Shown: piece after piece, positions 35,785 to 45,418 of the stretch
Position numbering within the stretch: the first letter of the stretch is position 1
Layout of the letters: every line of letters begins with the position of its first letter
Source: Cognatishimia sp. F0-27
GTDB taxonomy: Bacteria > Pseudomonadota > Alphaproteobacteria > Rhodobacterales > Rhodobacteraceae
Length of the DNA: 64,000 nt
Assembly (NCBI RefSeq): GCF_020667845.1
Contig: NZ_JAFMPQ010000030.1
Coordinates: 1-64,000, forward strand
Direction of reading: 5' to 3'
Notes under the pieces: model-generated
The model's database searches: none
The model's input: the letters and a program-made list of their open reading frames with translations, nothing else
What the model was told of the DNA's origin: nothing
Position numbers and translations under genes: made by a program

Positions 35785-37185
35785 ATGAATTTGAGACCAG
35801 ACCCGACGTTTCACGCGTCGCCCAAATTGGCCATGCAAGCGCCAGTCGAGAATTACGCCTTTACCGTGATGCTGAGTCCGGACGGATCGCAATCTGACGG
35901 CATCGCGGTGGTTGATCTCAACCCCAGGTCCGACACTTATGGGCAGATCGTGCATCAGGTGGTTGTCCCGACCAAGGGTGACGAGTTTCACCATTTCGGC
36001 TGGAACGCCTGTTCCTCTGCGCTGTCGCCGCTCACGGGCCATGCCTTTCTGGAGCGCCGCTACCTGATCGTTCCGGGCATCCGGTCCAGCAGGGTTTATG
36101 TGATCGATGTGAAAGAGCCGCTGGAAGCGAAAATTCACAAGGTCATCGAACCCGAGGAAATCTTTGAAAAGACCGGCTATTCGCGCCCCCATACCATCCA
36201 CTGCGGACCCGAAGGCATCTATGTCTCGACCCTTGGCGGGGCCGGCGCCGACGGCACGGATGGACCGCCGGGCATCTTCATCATGGATTGTGAGACGTTC
36301 GATGTGATCGGCCGCTACGAGATGGATCGCGGCAAGCAGGACAAGCATTATGATTTCTGGTGGAACCTGCCGCAGGACTACATGGTCAGCTCCGAATGGG
36401 GGCTGCCGCCGCAATTCGAGAACGGTGTCGTTCCCGAGGATCTGCTCAGCAACAAATACGGTCATTCGATCCATTTCTGGGATCTGCGCGCGCGCAAGAA
36501 CGTGCAAACCATCGATTTCGGTGAGAACTACCAGATGGCGCTGGAGATCCGGCCCGCCCATGATCCAACCAAATCCTATGGGTTCTGTGGTGTGGTGGTT
36601 GATACGACCAACCTTCAGGGTGCAATCTTTACGTGGTGGCGTGGTGACGACGGCACGTGGCAGGCCAAGAAAACCATCACCATCGATCCGCGCCCCGAAG
36701 ACCCCGAGAACTTGCCGCCCCTGCTTCAAGGGTTCGGCGCGGTGCCACCGCTGGTGACCGATATCGACCTTAGCCTTGACGACAAATACCTCTATGTCGC
36801 GTGCTGGGGCTTGGGAGAGATGCATCAATACGACGTGTCTGATCCGATGAACCCGGTGCTTGCGGGCAAGGTCGAGCTGGGCGGTATCGCACGCGGGGCC
36901 AAACACCCGAATGGCAAGCCCTTTGTCTATGGACCCCAGATGGTCGAGATCAGCCGTGATGGCGAGCGCGTTTACTGGACGAACTCGCTCTATTCTACCT
37001 GGGACGACCAGTTCTATCCCGATGACGAAGGCGGGCAGATGGTGATGGCGCGCGTCGGCAAGGAGGGCGGTCTGACGCTCGATCCCGATTTTTACATCGA
37101 CTTCCCCAAGGGCTATCGCAGCCACCAGATCCGTCTGGAGGGGGGCGATTGTTCGACCGACAGCTTCTGTTACCCGTCCGTCTAG
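35785..37185 (+). CDS. mtoX: Methanethiol oxidase (SBP56/SELENBP1 family)
   Basis: The 466-residue beta-propeller protein aligns throughout with SELENBP1. Hallmarks include HHFGWNACSSAL (Cys76, equivalent to human Cys57), SSRVYVIDV, HKVIEPEEIFEKTGYSRPHTIHCGPEG, YDFWWNLP...SSEWGLP, YGHSIHFWD, LSLDDKYLYVACWGLGEMHQYDVSDP and GPQMVEIS. Bacterial members oxidise methanethiol to formaldehyde, hydrogen sulphide and hydrogen peroxide. That fits a marine bacterium degrading DMSP or dimethyl sulphide. GGGAGGAG seven bases upstream favours the start at 35785. No signal peptide is visible. A multi-TM gene follows after 12 bp. Confidence 0.92.
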   Translation: MNLRPDPTFHASPKLAMQAPVENYAFTVMLSPDGSQSDGIAVVDLNPRSDTYGQIVHQVVVPTKGDEFHHFGWNACSSALSPLTGHAFLERRYLIVPGIRSSRVYVIDVKEPLEAKIHKVIEPEEIFEKTGYSRPHTIHCGPEGIYVSTLGGAGADGTDGPPGIFIMDCETFDVIGRYEMDRGKQDKHYDFWWNLPQDYMVSSEWGLPPQFENGVVPEDLLSNKYGHSIHFWDLRARKNVQTIDFGENYQMALEIRPAHDPTKSYGFCGVVVDTTNLQGAIFTWWRGDDGTWQAKKTITIDPRPEDPENLPPLLQGFGAVPPLVTDIDLSLDDKYLYVACWGLGEMHQYDVSDPMNPVLAGKVELGGIARGAKHPNGKPFVYGPQMVEISRDGERVYWTNSLYSTWDDQFYPDDEGGQMVMARVGKEGGLTLDPDFYIDFPKGYRSHQIRLEGGDCSTDSFCYPSV

Positions 37186-37197
37186 ACAAATCGCGGA

Positions 37198-37869
37198 ATG
37201 GGACTTGAAGACATGTCTGTGGCGGCCCTTTGGTGGGCCGTCATTTTTTCCGGCCTCTATCACGGCGTGAACCCGGGGATGGGCTGGCCGCTGGCGGTGT
37301 CTGCGGCGCTCATGGAGCGGCGCGGCTGGGCGTTGCCGCGTGCGTTGGGCCTTCTGGCGCTGGGTCATTGCCTCGCGATGCTGGCAATCCTGCTGCCGTT
37401 TTCGATGATGATCGTGCTCGTGAACTGGGAGGTTGAAATCCGTATTGGCGCGGGTCTGCTTGTGATGGCGATGGGGGGCTATCTGCTGATCAACCGGCGT
37501 CATCCGCGCATTCTTGCGCGGGTGCATCCCGCCCGGCTTGCATTGTGGTCCTTTCTGGCGGCCATGGCGCATGGGGCGGGGCTGATGCTTGTGCCCATCT
37601 ACCTTGGCATTTGCGCCATCGCGCCGGATGACACGGGCCACCTTGCTGCGTCTGCCTTGATGCGCGCCGATATCGGTATTGCCTTTCAGGTGGCGGCTCT
37701 GCACACCGCCGCCATGACGCTTGCAGGCGGTGCCATCGCGGTCTTTGTCTATTTCTGGCTCGGGCTGAAATTCCTGTCGAGGACATGGTTCAACCTCGAT
37801 ACGGTCTGGGCCTTGAGCCTCGTCTGCGTGGGGCTCTTTGGCGTGTTGTCGGCCTATACCGGACACTGA
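37198..37869 (+). CDS. Multi-TM protein linked to methanethiol oxidase
   Basis: The 223-residue protein has about six predicted membrane helices and conserved-looking polar motifs inside or beside them: LYHGVNPGMGWPLAVSAALMERRGW in the first hairpin, LGHCLAM, and MAHGAGLMLVPIYLG. The histidines suggest metal or proton handling, somewhat reminiscent of nickel/cobalt or sulphite exporters, but I do not recognise the family. It starts 12 bp after mtoX and is surely co-transcribed. Copper supply to the oxidase or export of a sulphur product are possible roles, both speculative. An alternative start lies at 37213. Confidence 0.75.
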   Translation: MGLEDMSVAALWWAVIFSGLYHGVNPGMGWPLAVSAALMERRGWALPRALGLLALGHCLAMLAILLPFSMMIVLVNWEVEIRIGAGLLVMAMGGYLLINRRHPRILARVHPARLALWSFLAAMAHGAGLMLVPIYLGICAIAPDDTGHLAASALMRADIGIAFQVAALHTAAMTLAGGAIAVFVYFWLGLKFLSRTWFNLDTVWALSLVCVGLFGVLSAYTGH

Positions 37870-38169
37870 AGGGATGTCTGGCCGCGCCAAAGCCTGTATC
37901 GCTGCCATCATTTCAGCGCCGGAACCATCACAGACGTCGCCGTGACGCGCCATGCCGGGCGCTGCCGGATTGCTTGGTGCTGCCGGAAAACGAGAAGACA
38001 TGTTGCCTCTCCGGCGGGAGCAGCCTTGTCTGCGTGTCACTCCCGCGATCCTCCATGGGTGCCGCAAGGTTCGCCCCGCAAATTGCCCTCACACAGGGAA
38101 TTTTGTCTTTGTAGAAAGGACGCGCTGGGGCAAGCTGGTGCAACGCGCCACAACCACTGGGAGATTCCG
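37870..38169. other. Gene-free stretch before oppA
   Basis: No gene seen. It presumably carries the opp promoter; no consensus elements were assigned. The oppA start codon lacks a strong Shine-Dalgarno. Confidence 0.4.
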
Positions 38170-39786
38170 ATGAACCGCCGCTCGATGCTGCTTGCCACGC
38201 TCTTGTCCTCCACGCTGATGGTGCAGGCTTTTGCCGCCGATGTGCCCGAAGGCACGACGCTCGCGGAAGAGCAAACCTTCACCTATCGGGTGCTGGATGA
38301 GTTTTCGTCATTCGACCCGCAGGTGGTCGAGGATGTGAACGGCTCCGAGGTGGTGCGCGACCTTTTCGAAGGTCTCTACAATCAGGATGCCGCGGGCAAC
38401 ATCATTCCAGGGGTCGCGCTGAGCCATTCGGTCAGCGAAGACAACACGGTCTATACGTTCCGGCTGCGCGAAGATGCCAAATGGTCCGATGGCAGGCCCG
38501 TGACCGCCGGTGACTTTGTCTACGCATGGCAGCGTGCGGTCGATCCTGAACTGGCGTCTCCCTACGCGTGGTACATGGAGCTGATGTCGATCGAGAACGG
38601 CGCGGAGATCATCGCGGGCGACCTGCCCAACACCGATCTCGGGGTTTTTGCTCCGGACGACTACACGCTTCGCGTCGAGTTGAGCCAGCCTTTGCCCTAT
38701 TTCGACAAGATGGTCAGCCACGCGACCACCTTTCCCGCCCCGCGCTGGGCCATCGAAGAGCATGGCAGCGCTTGGACGCGACCGGGAAACATGGTCTCCA
38801 ACGGGGCCTATGTGCTGACCGAACACGTGCCAAAGGAGCGGTCCGTGCGGGAGCGCAACGCGATGTATTGGGATGACGAGAACACCGTGCTCGACCGGGT
38901 CGTGACGCTCGTTATCGGAGACGATGCGCAGGCGCTGACGCGCTGGCGTGCGGGCGAGGTTGACAAGACCGAGATCCCCGCGGGGCAATACCCGACGCTC
39001 AAGGAAGAATTCCCCGACGAAGCCTATGCGCTGCCTCGGCTGTGCAACTACTATTTCACCTTCAACCTCGACAGCGGTCCGGAGGCGTTTCAGGACGTGC
39101 GCGTGCGGCAGGCGTTGTCTTACGCGCTGGATCGGGATGTGATCGTGAACGCCGTGCTGCAAGGCGGGCAGTTTCCGGCCTATACCTTTACGCCGGGCGC
39201 CACTGCCGGGTTCGAGATCCCGCGTGTCGACTATGCCGGCATGACCCAGGCCGAACGGGATGCGAAGGCCAGGGAATTGCTGGCCGAGGCGGGCTATGGT
39301 GAGGGCGGGGAGCCGCTCAGCTTCACCTATCTCTACAATACGTCCGAAGCGCATCAGCAAGTGGCCATCGTCGCATCGCAGATGTGGAAGCAGAAACTCG
39401 GCGTGGCCGTGACGCTGGAAAACCAGGAATGGAAGGTCTTTCTCGAAAACCGCGGGGCGCAGAATTTCGAGATGGCCCGCGGTGCGTGGTGCGGCGACTA
39501 TAACGAGGCGTCGACGTTCCTTGACCTACTGACCACGCCCTCCGGTTACAACGACGGGCAATATTCCAATGCGCGGGTCGACGCACTGATGGCGGCGGCC
39601 AAATCCTCGCAGGACACGATGCCGCTTTATACGGAGGTGGAACAGATCCTCGCCGACGAGATGCCGGTCATTCCGGTTTACCACTACTCCACCAACATGA
39701 TGCTGAATGCCGCCATCCAGGGCTGGCCCGTCGACAACGTGGAGCAGACCTGGTATTCAAAGGACCTTTTCAAGGTTGCCGAATGA
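38170..39786 (+). CDS. oppA: Peptide ABC transporter substrate-binding protein
   Basis: The 538-residue protein has a signal peptide (NRRSMLLATLLSSTLMVQAFA) and an SBP_bac_5 (OppA/DppA) fold. Family signatures include VVRDLFEGLYNQDAAGNIIPGVA, WSDGRPVTAGDFVYAWQRAVDPE, and FQDVRVRQALSYALDRDVIVNAVL. The length and the DFVYAWQR motif favour OppA-type oligopeptide binding. It is the first gene of a complete five-gene opp operon; a 168-bp spacer to oppB contains GCATCGCGTC-type direct repeats that could form secondary structure. Confidence 0.93.
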   Translation: MNRRSMLLATLLSSTLMVQAFAADVPEGTTLAEEQTFTYRVLDEFSSFDPQVVEDVNGSEVVRDLFEGLYNQDAAGNIIPGVALSHSVSEDNTVYTFRLREDAKWSDGRPVTAGDFVYAWQRAVDPELASPYAWYMELMSIENGAEIIAGDLPNTDLGVFAPDDYTLRVELSQPLPYFDKMVSHATTFPAPRWAIEEHGSAWTRPGNMVSNGAYVLTEHVPKERSVRERNAMYWDDENTVLDRVVTLVIGDDAQALTRWRAGEVDKTEIPAGQYPTLKEEFPDEAYALPRLCNYYFTFNLDSGPEAFQDVRVRQALSYALDRDVIVNAVLQGGQFPAYTFTPGATAGFEIPRVDYAGMTQAERDAKARELLAEAGYGEGGEPLSFTYLYNTSEAHQQVAIVASQMWKQKLGVAVTLENQEWKVFLENRGAQNFEMARGAWCGDYNEASTFLDLLTTPSGYNDGQYSNARVDALMAAAKSSQDTMPLYTEVEQILADEMPVIPVYHYSTNMMLNAAIQGWPVDNVEQTWYSKDLFKVAE

Positions 39787-39954
39787 CTGGTCCGCTATGG
39801 CGCATCTGGGCAGACCGGAGCCGCCGGGCGTGAGCACAGGCGCAACGCTCCGGTGCAGGCATGCGCATTGCATCGCGTCGCGTCGCATCGCGTGCCGGTG
39901 CACCGCTGGTCGTAGAGCGGGCTTCCCACTGTGCCTTCGTGCCGGTGAGGGCCC

Positions 39955-40884
39955 ATGCTGAACTACACCCTGCGCCGGCTTTTGGCCGTGGTGCCCACGT
40001 TGCTCTTGCTCATCGTCGTGTCTTTCTACCTGATGCGTCTCGCGCCCGGCGGGCCGTTCACCTCGGAGCGGCCTTTGCCACCGGCGGTGATGCAGAACGT
40101 GCTGGAACGCTACGGCATGGACGAGCCGCTCCATGTGCAGCTCTGGACCTACATCAAGAACATCGTCTGTTGTTTTGATTTCGGACCGTCCTTCTCGCAA
40201 AAGGACCGCAGCGTGAACGACGTGATAGCGCAGGGGTTTCCGGTCACACTCACCTACGGTTTCTGGTCGGCGGTGTTTGTTCTCGTTTGTGGTGTGCCGC
40301 TGGGGATCATTGCGGCCCTGCGCCACAACAGTTTCTGGGACTACACGATGACGGGGCTTGCGATCTTTTCGCAGATCTTCCCGAATTTCGTACTGGCGCC
40401 GATCATGGTGCTTTTGTTCACGCTGTCCTGGGGGCTGTTGCCGGGCGGTGGCTGGAACGGGGGGCAATGGCAATACGTCATCATGCCGGCCGTGGCGCTT
40501 GGGACGTCCTACATGGCCGGTGTTGCGCGACTGACCCGCGGCTCGATGCTCGAGGTGCTCAACGCGCCTTATATCCGGACCGCGCGCGCCAAGGGCCTGC
40601 CGGAGCGCACGATCATCCTGCGCCATGCGCTCAAACCCGCGCTTCTGCCGACGCTGACCTATATGGGGCCGGTTTTTGTCTACATGATCACCGGATCGGT
40701 CTTCATCGATATCTTCTTTTCAACCGGCGGGATCGGGCAGGATTTCATCGACGGCGCCTATGCGCGGGACTATTCAATCCTGCTCGGGCTGGCGGTCCTC
40801 TACGCGATGCTGACCTTCGTGCTCACGCTGTTGCTCGATCTGCTCTACGCATGGATCGATCCGAAAGTGCGGTCGCAATTATGA
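39955..40884 (+). CDS. oppB: Oligopeptide ABC transporter permease OppB
   Basis: The 309-residue permease has six predicted membrane helices and begins LNYTLRRLLAVVPTLLLLIVVSF, with the OppB-type N-terminal periplasmic region (FTSERPLPPAV). The EAA-loop analogue is ARAKGLPERTIILRHALKPALLPTL. It is followed by oppC after a 61-bp gap that is filled by a short open frame overlapping both genes. Confidence 0.93.
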   Translation: MLNYTLRRLLAVVPTLLLLIVVSFYLMRLAPGGPFTSERPLPPAVMQNVLERYGMDEPLHVQLWTYIKNIVCCFDFGPSFSQKDRSVNDVIAQGFPVTLTYGFWSAVFVLVCGVPLGIIAALRHNSFWDYTMTGLAIFSQIFPNFVLAPIMVLLFTLSWGLLPGGGWNGGQWQYVIMPAVALGTSYMAGVARLTRGSMLEVLNAPYIRTARAKGLPERTIILRHALKPALLPTLTYMGPVFVYMITGSVFIDIFFSTGGIGQDFIDGAYARDYSILLGLAVLYAMLTFVLTLLLDLLYAWIDPKVRSQL

Positions 40885-40949
40885 GCCCGCGCGTGCTCAT
40901 CCGCCCGTCGGGCGGCCTCGCGGCAATCGACTGCGGCGCGCGCGCATGA
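40881..40949 (+). other. Bridging mini-ORF between oppB and oppC (22 codons)
   Basis: ATG at 40881 overlaps the oppB stop (ATGA), and the TGA at 40947 overlaps the oppC start (ATGA). The encoded 22 residues are Arg/Ala/Gly-rich and resemble nothing. No Shine-Dalgarno precedes the oppC ATG, so ribosomes reading this frame may re-initiate on oppC. It could be coincidence. Confidence 0.4.
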
Positions 40950-41878
40950 GCCAATCCAGCAAACGCCTGATGAGCCGTCAATTTGCCGAGGACGCGGCAG
41001 AAGAGATGATCACAAGCCGGTCTTTCTGGGCCGATGCGCGCGGGCGGTTTTTGCGCAACCGGATGGCCGTGGTGTCGATCTTCATGCTGCTGGGGCTTGT
41101 GCTTTTTGCGCTGTTCGGCCACGCCTTTGCCGCCTGGAGCTACGAGGAGATCGACTGGGCCGTGCTTGGCAAGGTCAAGACCGAGGGGGGGCCAAGCTGG
41201 GAGAACGGGCATTATTTCGGAGTGGATGACCTCGGCCGCGATCTGTTTGCTCGGGTGGTGCAGGGCAGCCAGACTTCGCTCATGGTCGGCTTTGTCGCGG
41301 GGCCGCTTTCGGTCATGCTGGGGGCCACGATCGGCGCGCTTGCGGGCTATTACGGCGGCAAGTTCGACCAGATGGTGATGGGGCTCTATACGATCTGGAT
41401 CTCGATCCCGTACATCATCTTCTTCGTGGTCTGGCAGGCGTTCTTTGGCCGCTCGCTGACACAGATGATCCTCGTCATCATCATCGTAAACTGGACTGCG
41501 GGGCTGTTGATCGTGCGCGGACAGGTGATGCTTCTGAAGAACCGCGAATTCGTGGACGCCGCGCGCATGTTGGGGATGAGCGATGCGGCGATCCTCTTCA
41601 AACACCTGCTGCCCAATATCCTCTGGGTCATCGTGATCTACACCTCGCTGACGATTCCCGAGGTCATCATGGCCGAAAGCCTGGTTTCCTTTCTTGGGGT
41701 GGGCATTCAGGAACCGAATACCTCCTGGGGCGCGCTGATTTCCGAAGGGGCGCGGACGATGACCTTCGGCACGCTTTGGCAACTGGCTTTTCCTGCGGCG
41801 TTTTTCGTGATTGCGCAGGTGTCGCTCTACTACATCGGCGACGGGCTGCGCGACGCGCTCGACCCGAAGGACCGTTGA
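40946..41878 (+). CDS. oppC: Oligopeptide ABC transporter permease OppC
   Basis: The 310-residue protein shows the OppC N-terminal extension (RSFWADARGRFLRNRMAVVSIFMLL), a HYFGVDDLGRDLFARVVQGSQTSLMVGF segment, and an EAA motif DAARMLGMSDAAILFKHLLPNIL. Six membrane helices are predicted. The translation start has no recognisable ribosome site, unlike its neighbours. Confidence 0.93.
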   Translation: MSQSSKRLMSRQFAEDAAEEMITSRSFWADARGRFLRNRMAVVSIFMLLGLVLFALFGHAFAAWSYEEIDWAVLGKVKTEGGPSWENGHYFGVDDLGRDLFARVVQGSQTSLMVGFVAGPLSVMLGATIGALAGYYGGKFDQMVMGLYTIWISIPYIIFFVVWQAFFGRSLTQMILVIIIVNWTAGLLIVRGQVMLLKNREFVDAARMLGMSDAAILFKHLLPNILWVIVIYTSLTIPEVIMAESLVSFLGVGIQEPNTSWGALISEGARTMTFGTLWQLAFPAAFFVIAQVSLYYIGDGLRDALDPKDR

Positions 41879-41880
41879 GA

Positions 41881-42864
41881 ATGACGGGCGCCGATCCGAT
41901 CCTGTCCGTCAAGAACCTTTCGATCCGGTTTCGCACCGGCGACGGGATGGTTTATGCGGTCAATGACGTGAGCTTTGACATGCACGCGGGACAGAGGCTG
42001 GCCATCGTCGGGGAAAGCGGGTCGGGCAAGAGCCAGATCGCCCTGTCAATCCTCGGGCTGCTGGCGCGGAACGCGGAGGTCGAAGGGGCGGCGCTCTGGA
42101 AGGGGCGCGATCTGTTGGCGATGCCCGCTGCCGAGATCAACAAGATCCGTGCCCGCGAGATCGCGATGATTTTCCAGGATCCGATGAGCGCCCTCAATCC
42201 CTACATGACAATCGAGCGCCAGCTTTCGGAGGTGGTCGAACTGCATGAGGGGATGAGCCGGTCACAGGGACGGGCGCGGGCGCTGGAGGTGATGGACGCG
42301 GTGAAGATCCCCGACGCACGTGCCCGGTTGCGCGCCTATCCGCACGAGTTTTCCGGCGGGATGCGACAGCGGATCGTCATTGCCATGGCCTTGATGTGCC
42401 GGCCGGCACTGATCCTCGCCGATGAGCCGACCACGGCGCTTGACGTGACGGTTCAAGCCCAGATCATGGAGTTGCTCGCCGAGGTACAACAGGCGATGGG
42501 CACGGCGATCGTGCTCATCACCCATGATCTTGGTGTTGTCGCAGGCTTCTGTGAGGACACGCTTGTGCTTTATGGTGGCCGGGTGATGGAAACCGCGCCG
42601 ACGCGTGCCCTCTTCAGGGCACCGGGGCACCCTTATACCCGCGGGCTGCTGCGCGCCGTCCCGAATATCAACGATCCGTCTGCAACCCTTGCCGCGATCC
42701 CCGGCAGTCCGCCAAACCAGACGCATCCGCCGCGCGCCTGTCCTTTTGCGCCGCGCTGTGAGGACGCAGTCACCGCCTGTTTCGAGACACTGCCCATGCT
42801 TGAACCGCATGCGGGCACCGCGTCCCGTCGCGCCTGCTTGCGCCCGGTGGAGGCGTTGACGTGA
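41881..42864 (+). CDS. oppD: Oligopeptide ABC transporter ATPase OppD
   Basis: The 327-residue ATPase has Walker A GESGSGKSQ, the signature FSGGMRQR, Walker B LILADEPTTALD and an H-loop at THDLG. The C-terminal oligopeptide_HPY domain has the cysteine cluster CPFAPRCEDAVTAC, a likely Fe-S site in such ATPases. It starts 2 bp after oppC, and its end overlaps oppF (GTGA). Confidence 0.94.
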   Translation: MTGADPILSVKNLSIRFRTGDGMVYAVNDVSFDMHAGQRLAIVGESGSGKSQIALSILGLLARNAEVEGAALWKGRDLLAMPAAEINKIRAREIAMIFQDPMSALNPYMTIERQLSEVVELHEGMSRSQGRARALEVMDAVKIPDARARLRAYPHEFSGGMRQRIVIAMALMCRPALILADEPTTALDVTVQAQIMELLAEVQQAMGTAIVLITHDLGVVAGFCEDTLVLYGGRVMETAPTRALFRAPGHPYTRGLLRAVPNINDPSATLAAIPGSPPNQTHPPRACPFAPRCEDAVTACFETLPMLEPHAGTASRRACLRPVEALT

Positions 42865-43847
42865 GCGGGCCGGTGTTGCAGGCCAACGACCTCCACGTGC
42901 GGTTCGTTGCGCGCCAGACGAAGCGCTGGCCATGGTCCAAACCCGGACAGGTGAAGGCGGTCAATGGCGTGAGCCTGACACTCGATCCGGGTCGGACGCT
43001 GGGCGTTGTGGGTGAATCCGGCTGTGGCAAGTCAACCCTGATCCGCGCCATTGCGGGGCTGACGCCGCTTGATCGCGGGCAGGTCCTGCTCGATGGGGAA
43101 CCGGTGGATTACGCCAACCGGGCCAGTCTGCAACGCCTGCGCGCGCGGGTTCAGATGGTCTTTCAGGACCCGGTTTCCTCGCTCAATCCGCGCATGACCA
43201 TCCGCGATATCGTCTCCGAACCGTTGGTCTATTTCCGCCCAAAGCTTGACGGTACCGCGCGGCGCCGTGTGGCGATGGATATGCTGGAGCGGGTGGGTAT
43301 TTCTGCCAATCTGGCAAACCGGTTTCCGCATGAGTTTTCCGGTGGGCAATGCCAACGCATCGGGATCGCCCGGGCGCTGGTGGCGCAGCCTCGCGTGCTT
43401 TTGTGCGATGAGCCGGTTTCTGCGCTTGATGTGTCCATTCAGGCTCAGGTCATCAATCTTCTCAAGGAGTTGCAGCGTGAGATGGGCGTTGCGCTTGTGT
43501 TTGTCGCACATGACCTTGGCGTTGTGCGCCACATCTCGGACACCGTGCTTGTCATGTATATGGGTGGCATGATGGAGCGCGCGCCGGCGGGAGACCTTGT
43601 TGCGGATCCACGTCACCCTTACAGCAAGGCATTGTTGTCGGCGGTGCCTGTTCCGGACCCGGATGCCAGGCTGTCGCCGCAGGTTCTGAAAGGGGATCTG
43701 CCAAGCCCGCTTGACTTGCCGCAAGGCTGCCTTTTTGAAGCGCGCTGCCCAGTGGCGCTGCCCGCCTGTAGGGCGGCACGCCCACCGCTGATCGACAGCG
43801 GGGATCGGGCCGTCGCCTGCATTCGGGCTGAACCGGAGCCTGTCTGA
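42861..43847 (+). CDS. oppF: Oligopeptide ABC transporter ATPase OppF
   Basis: Translation begins with GTG at 42861, overlapping the oppD stop. The 328-residue ATPase has Walker A GESGCGKST, the signature FSGGQCQRIGIARAL, Walker B VLLCDEPVSALD and an H-loop AHDLG. A C-terminal HPY domain carries CLFEARCPVALPAC. It pairs with OppD to power the OppBC channel. It is the last gene of the opp operon. Confidence 0.94.
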   Translation: MSGPVLQANDLHVRFVARQTKRWPWSKPGQVKAVNGVSLTLDPGRTLGVVGESGCGKSTLIRAIAGLTPLDRGQVLLDGEPVDYANRASLQRLRARVQMVFQDPVSSLNPRMTIRDIVSEPLVYFRPKLDGTARRRVAMDMLERVGISANLANRFPHEFSGGQCQRIGIARALVAQPRVLLCDEPVSALDVSIQAQVINLLKELQREMGVALVFVAHDLGVVRHISDTVLVMYMGGMMERAPAGDLVADPRHPYSKALLSAVPVPDPDARLSPQVLKGDLPSPLDLPQGCLFEARCPVALPACRAARPPLIDSGDRAVACIRAEPEPV

Positions 43848-44296
43848 ACCCGCGTTCCTCGCGTGGGGGCAGTGCTGACGCACGGATACGCGACTCCGGG
43901 ACAGTCACTGCATGGTCGACCCTACTGACCCCGTCAACCGCGCCAAGGACGCGTTTATCGCCACGGGCGCCAACCGGGCGGGGCTGATCCCTGACAGCAT
44001 CGTGGTGACAGTCACCGCGGGGGTGTGTCGGGTCTTTGACTTTGACCTGGTCAACCATAGGTGGCCGGTCAACAACCCGTTCGTCCAGCGTGATCATGCG
44101 TGCGCCGCGTTGGGGCATTACCCGAAGATGCCTTATCGTGACCTTGGGGCGGGCCTGACTGTGTGAGCGCGAGCTAACCTGTCAGCCCCGTCCAAGGGCT
44201 GGTCAGGCCGCCTGATCGTGTATTTGCAGGGGTAAAAACCGAAAAATCGGGTTGTTCAGGAGAGCACGGCGCGCGGGCCACTCTTGCCAGTCGGGC
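43848..44296. other. Intergenic region between convergent operons
   Basis: An 84-codon open frame at 43912-44166 (plus) exists but has no ribosome site or recognisable family, so I do not call it a gene. A weak hairpin CCGA-aaaa-TCGG near 44240 is followed by GTTGTT. It lies between the ends of oppF (plus) and the glycan operon (minus), and should contain terminators for both. Confidence 0.4.
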
Positions 44297-45418
44297 TCAA
44301 AACGGCTTGGGAAGCCTGCTTTTCTTGCCGTCATGCACGATCCAGACCGTCACATTGCCGCTGTCCGGTACGGTGCCGGAAAAGCCTTGCTTCTCCGCCT
44401 TCGTCTTGCGGGCCATGTTCACGTCGGATCGCGTGCTGCGCTCGCTCAGCAGGACCGCGTGCTTTGGATCCAAGGCGGCATAGACGGCAAAGATCGGATC
44501 CTTGGGCTTTTTGCTGTTCTGACACCACCCGTCCAGCCGCACCGTGCCATCCGACATGGGCTCGTATTCGACAAAACCCTCCACCGGTGTCGCCGCGAGC
44601 GGCACCTCCGGGAGCGCGGCCAGAAGCGTGGCATCGGCCTGTTCTCGGACCGGGTCGCGTGCCTTGGAGATCAGGTCCGCACCATGGATCGGGAAGGTGA
44701 GCGATGCCTTGTGCTTTTCGATCGTGGCCAAGGAAAACGCACGGCGCACACCGTATTTCGTCGATTGCGCGGTGCCGGCGTGGTATTCCGCGACCGTTGT
44801 TTCATGCGGCAGAACATGCGGGGGCGCCTGCGACAGAAGCGACAGCACAAGCCCGTAATCCTCGAAGAGCGACAGGGCAGGGCTGTCTGCAATGGCGGTG
44901 ACAGCGGCCTCGCGCGCGACGAGGATCGCGTTGAACGGCACGGTGTTGTGCTTCAGCAGCGACAGGGTGGACACCGGACCTTGCCGATAGGGCGCGCGCG
45001 ACACCCGCTTGCCCGCATTGGTGACCAGATCGACATTGGCAATGACAAGATGCGCGCCGCTTTCTTCCCCGGCCTGCCACAGCGTCGACAGGCCCAAGGG
45101 TTTCAGACAGTCGTCACAATCCAGAAAATAGAGCCACGGCGCCGTTGCGCGCTCGATTCCACTGCGCAACAGGACAAACCGACTGTCATGTGCATACGGC
45201 ACATCGTGATGCATGAATGACAGCGTCGGCGGGCAGAGCTCTTCTTCCACGAGATCCGGCAGCGAGAGCTTTTTGCCGAAATTGGACGTTTCAAGCAGGA
45301 TCCGAACGGGGTGATCAAAAATCTGCTCGGCCACGGAGCGCACGGCGCGTCGAAGCTCCGGCAGTTGCCGCTCCTCATGCGCCCGCATGATGATGTCGAT
45401 CTGTGGATCAAGCCGCAA
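44297..45418 (-). CDS. Family 2 glycosyltransferase
   Basis: The 373-residue protein has a GT-A fold N-terminal domain: DIIMRAHEERQLPELRRAVRSVAEQ, then a DxD-like metal site in YFLDCDDCLKPLG around residue 100. The middle region matches GT2-type proteins with LFEDYGLVLSLLSQ as the likely catalytic ED. The last 100 residues form a separate, beta-rich tail (VRLDGWCQNSKKPKDPIFAVYAALDP). It is the last gene of a three-gene glycan operon and overlaps its upstream neighbour by 11 bp. Confidence 0.82.
   Translation of the reverse strand: MRLDPQIDIIMRAHEERQLPELRRAVRSVAEQIFDHPVRILLETSNFGKKLSLPDLVEEELCPPTLSFMHHDVPYAHDSRFVLLRSGIERATAPWLYFLDCDDCLKPLGLSTLWQAGEESGAHLVIANVDLVTNAGKRVSRAPYRQGPVSTLSLLKHNTVPFNAILVAREAAVTAIADSPALSLFEDYGLVLSLLSQAPPHVLPHETTVAEYHAGTAQSTKYGVRRAFSLATIEKHKASLTFPIHGADLISKARDPVREQADATLLAALPEVPLAATPVEGFVEYEPMSDGTVRLDGWCQNSKKPKDPIFAVYAALDPKHAVLLSERSTRSDVNMARKTKAEKQGFSGTVPDSGNVTVWIVHDGKKSRLPKPF

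Noticed and set aside
35476-38067. 863-codon minus-strand open frame
   Set aside because: Antisense to methanethiol oxidase and the downstream membrane gene, both with strong family or context support.
43912-44166. 84-codon plus-strand open frame after oppF
   Set aside because: No ribosome site, no recognisable domain, and overlapping frames are open on the other strand as well.
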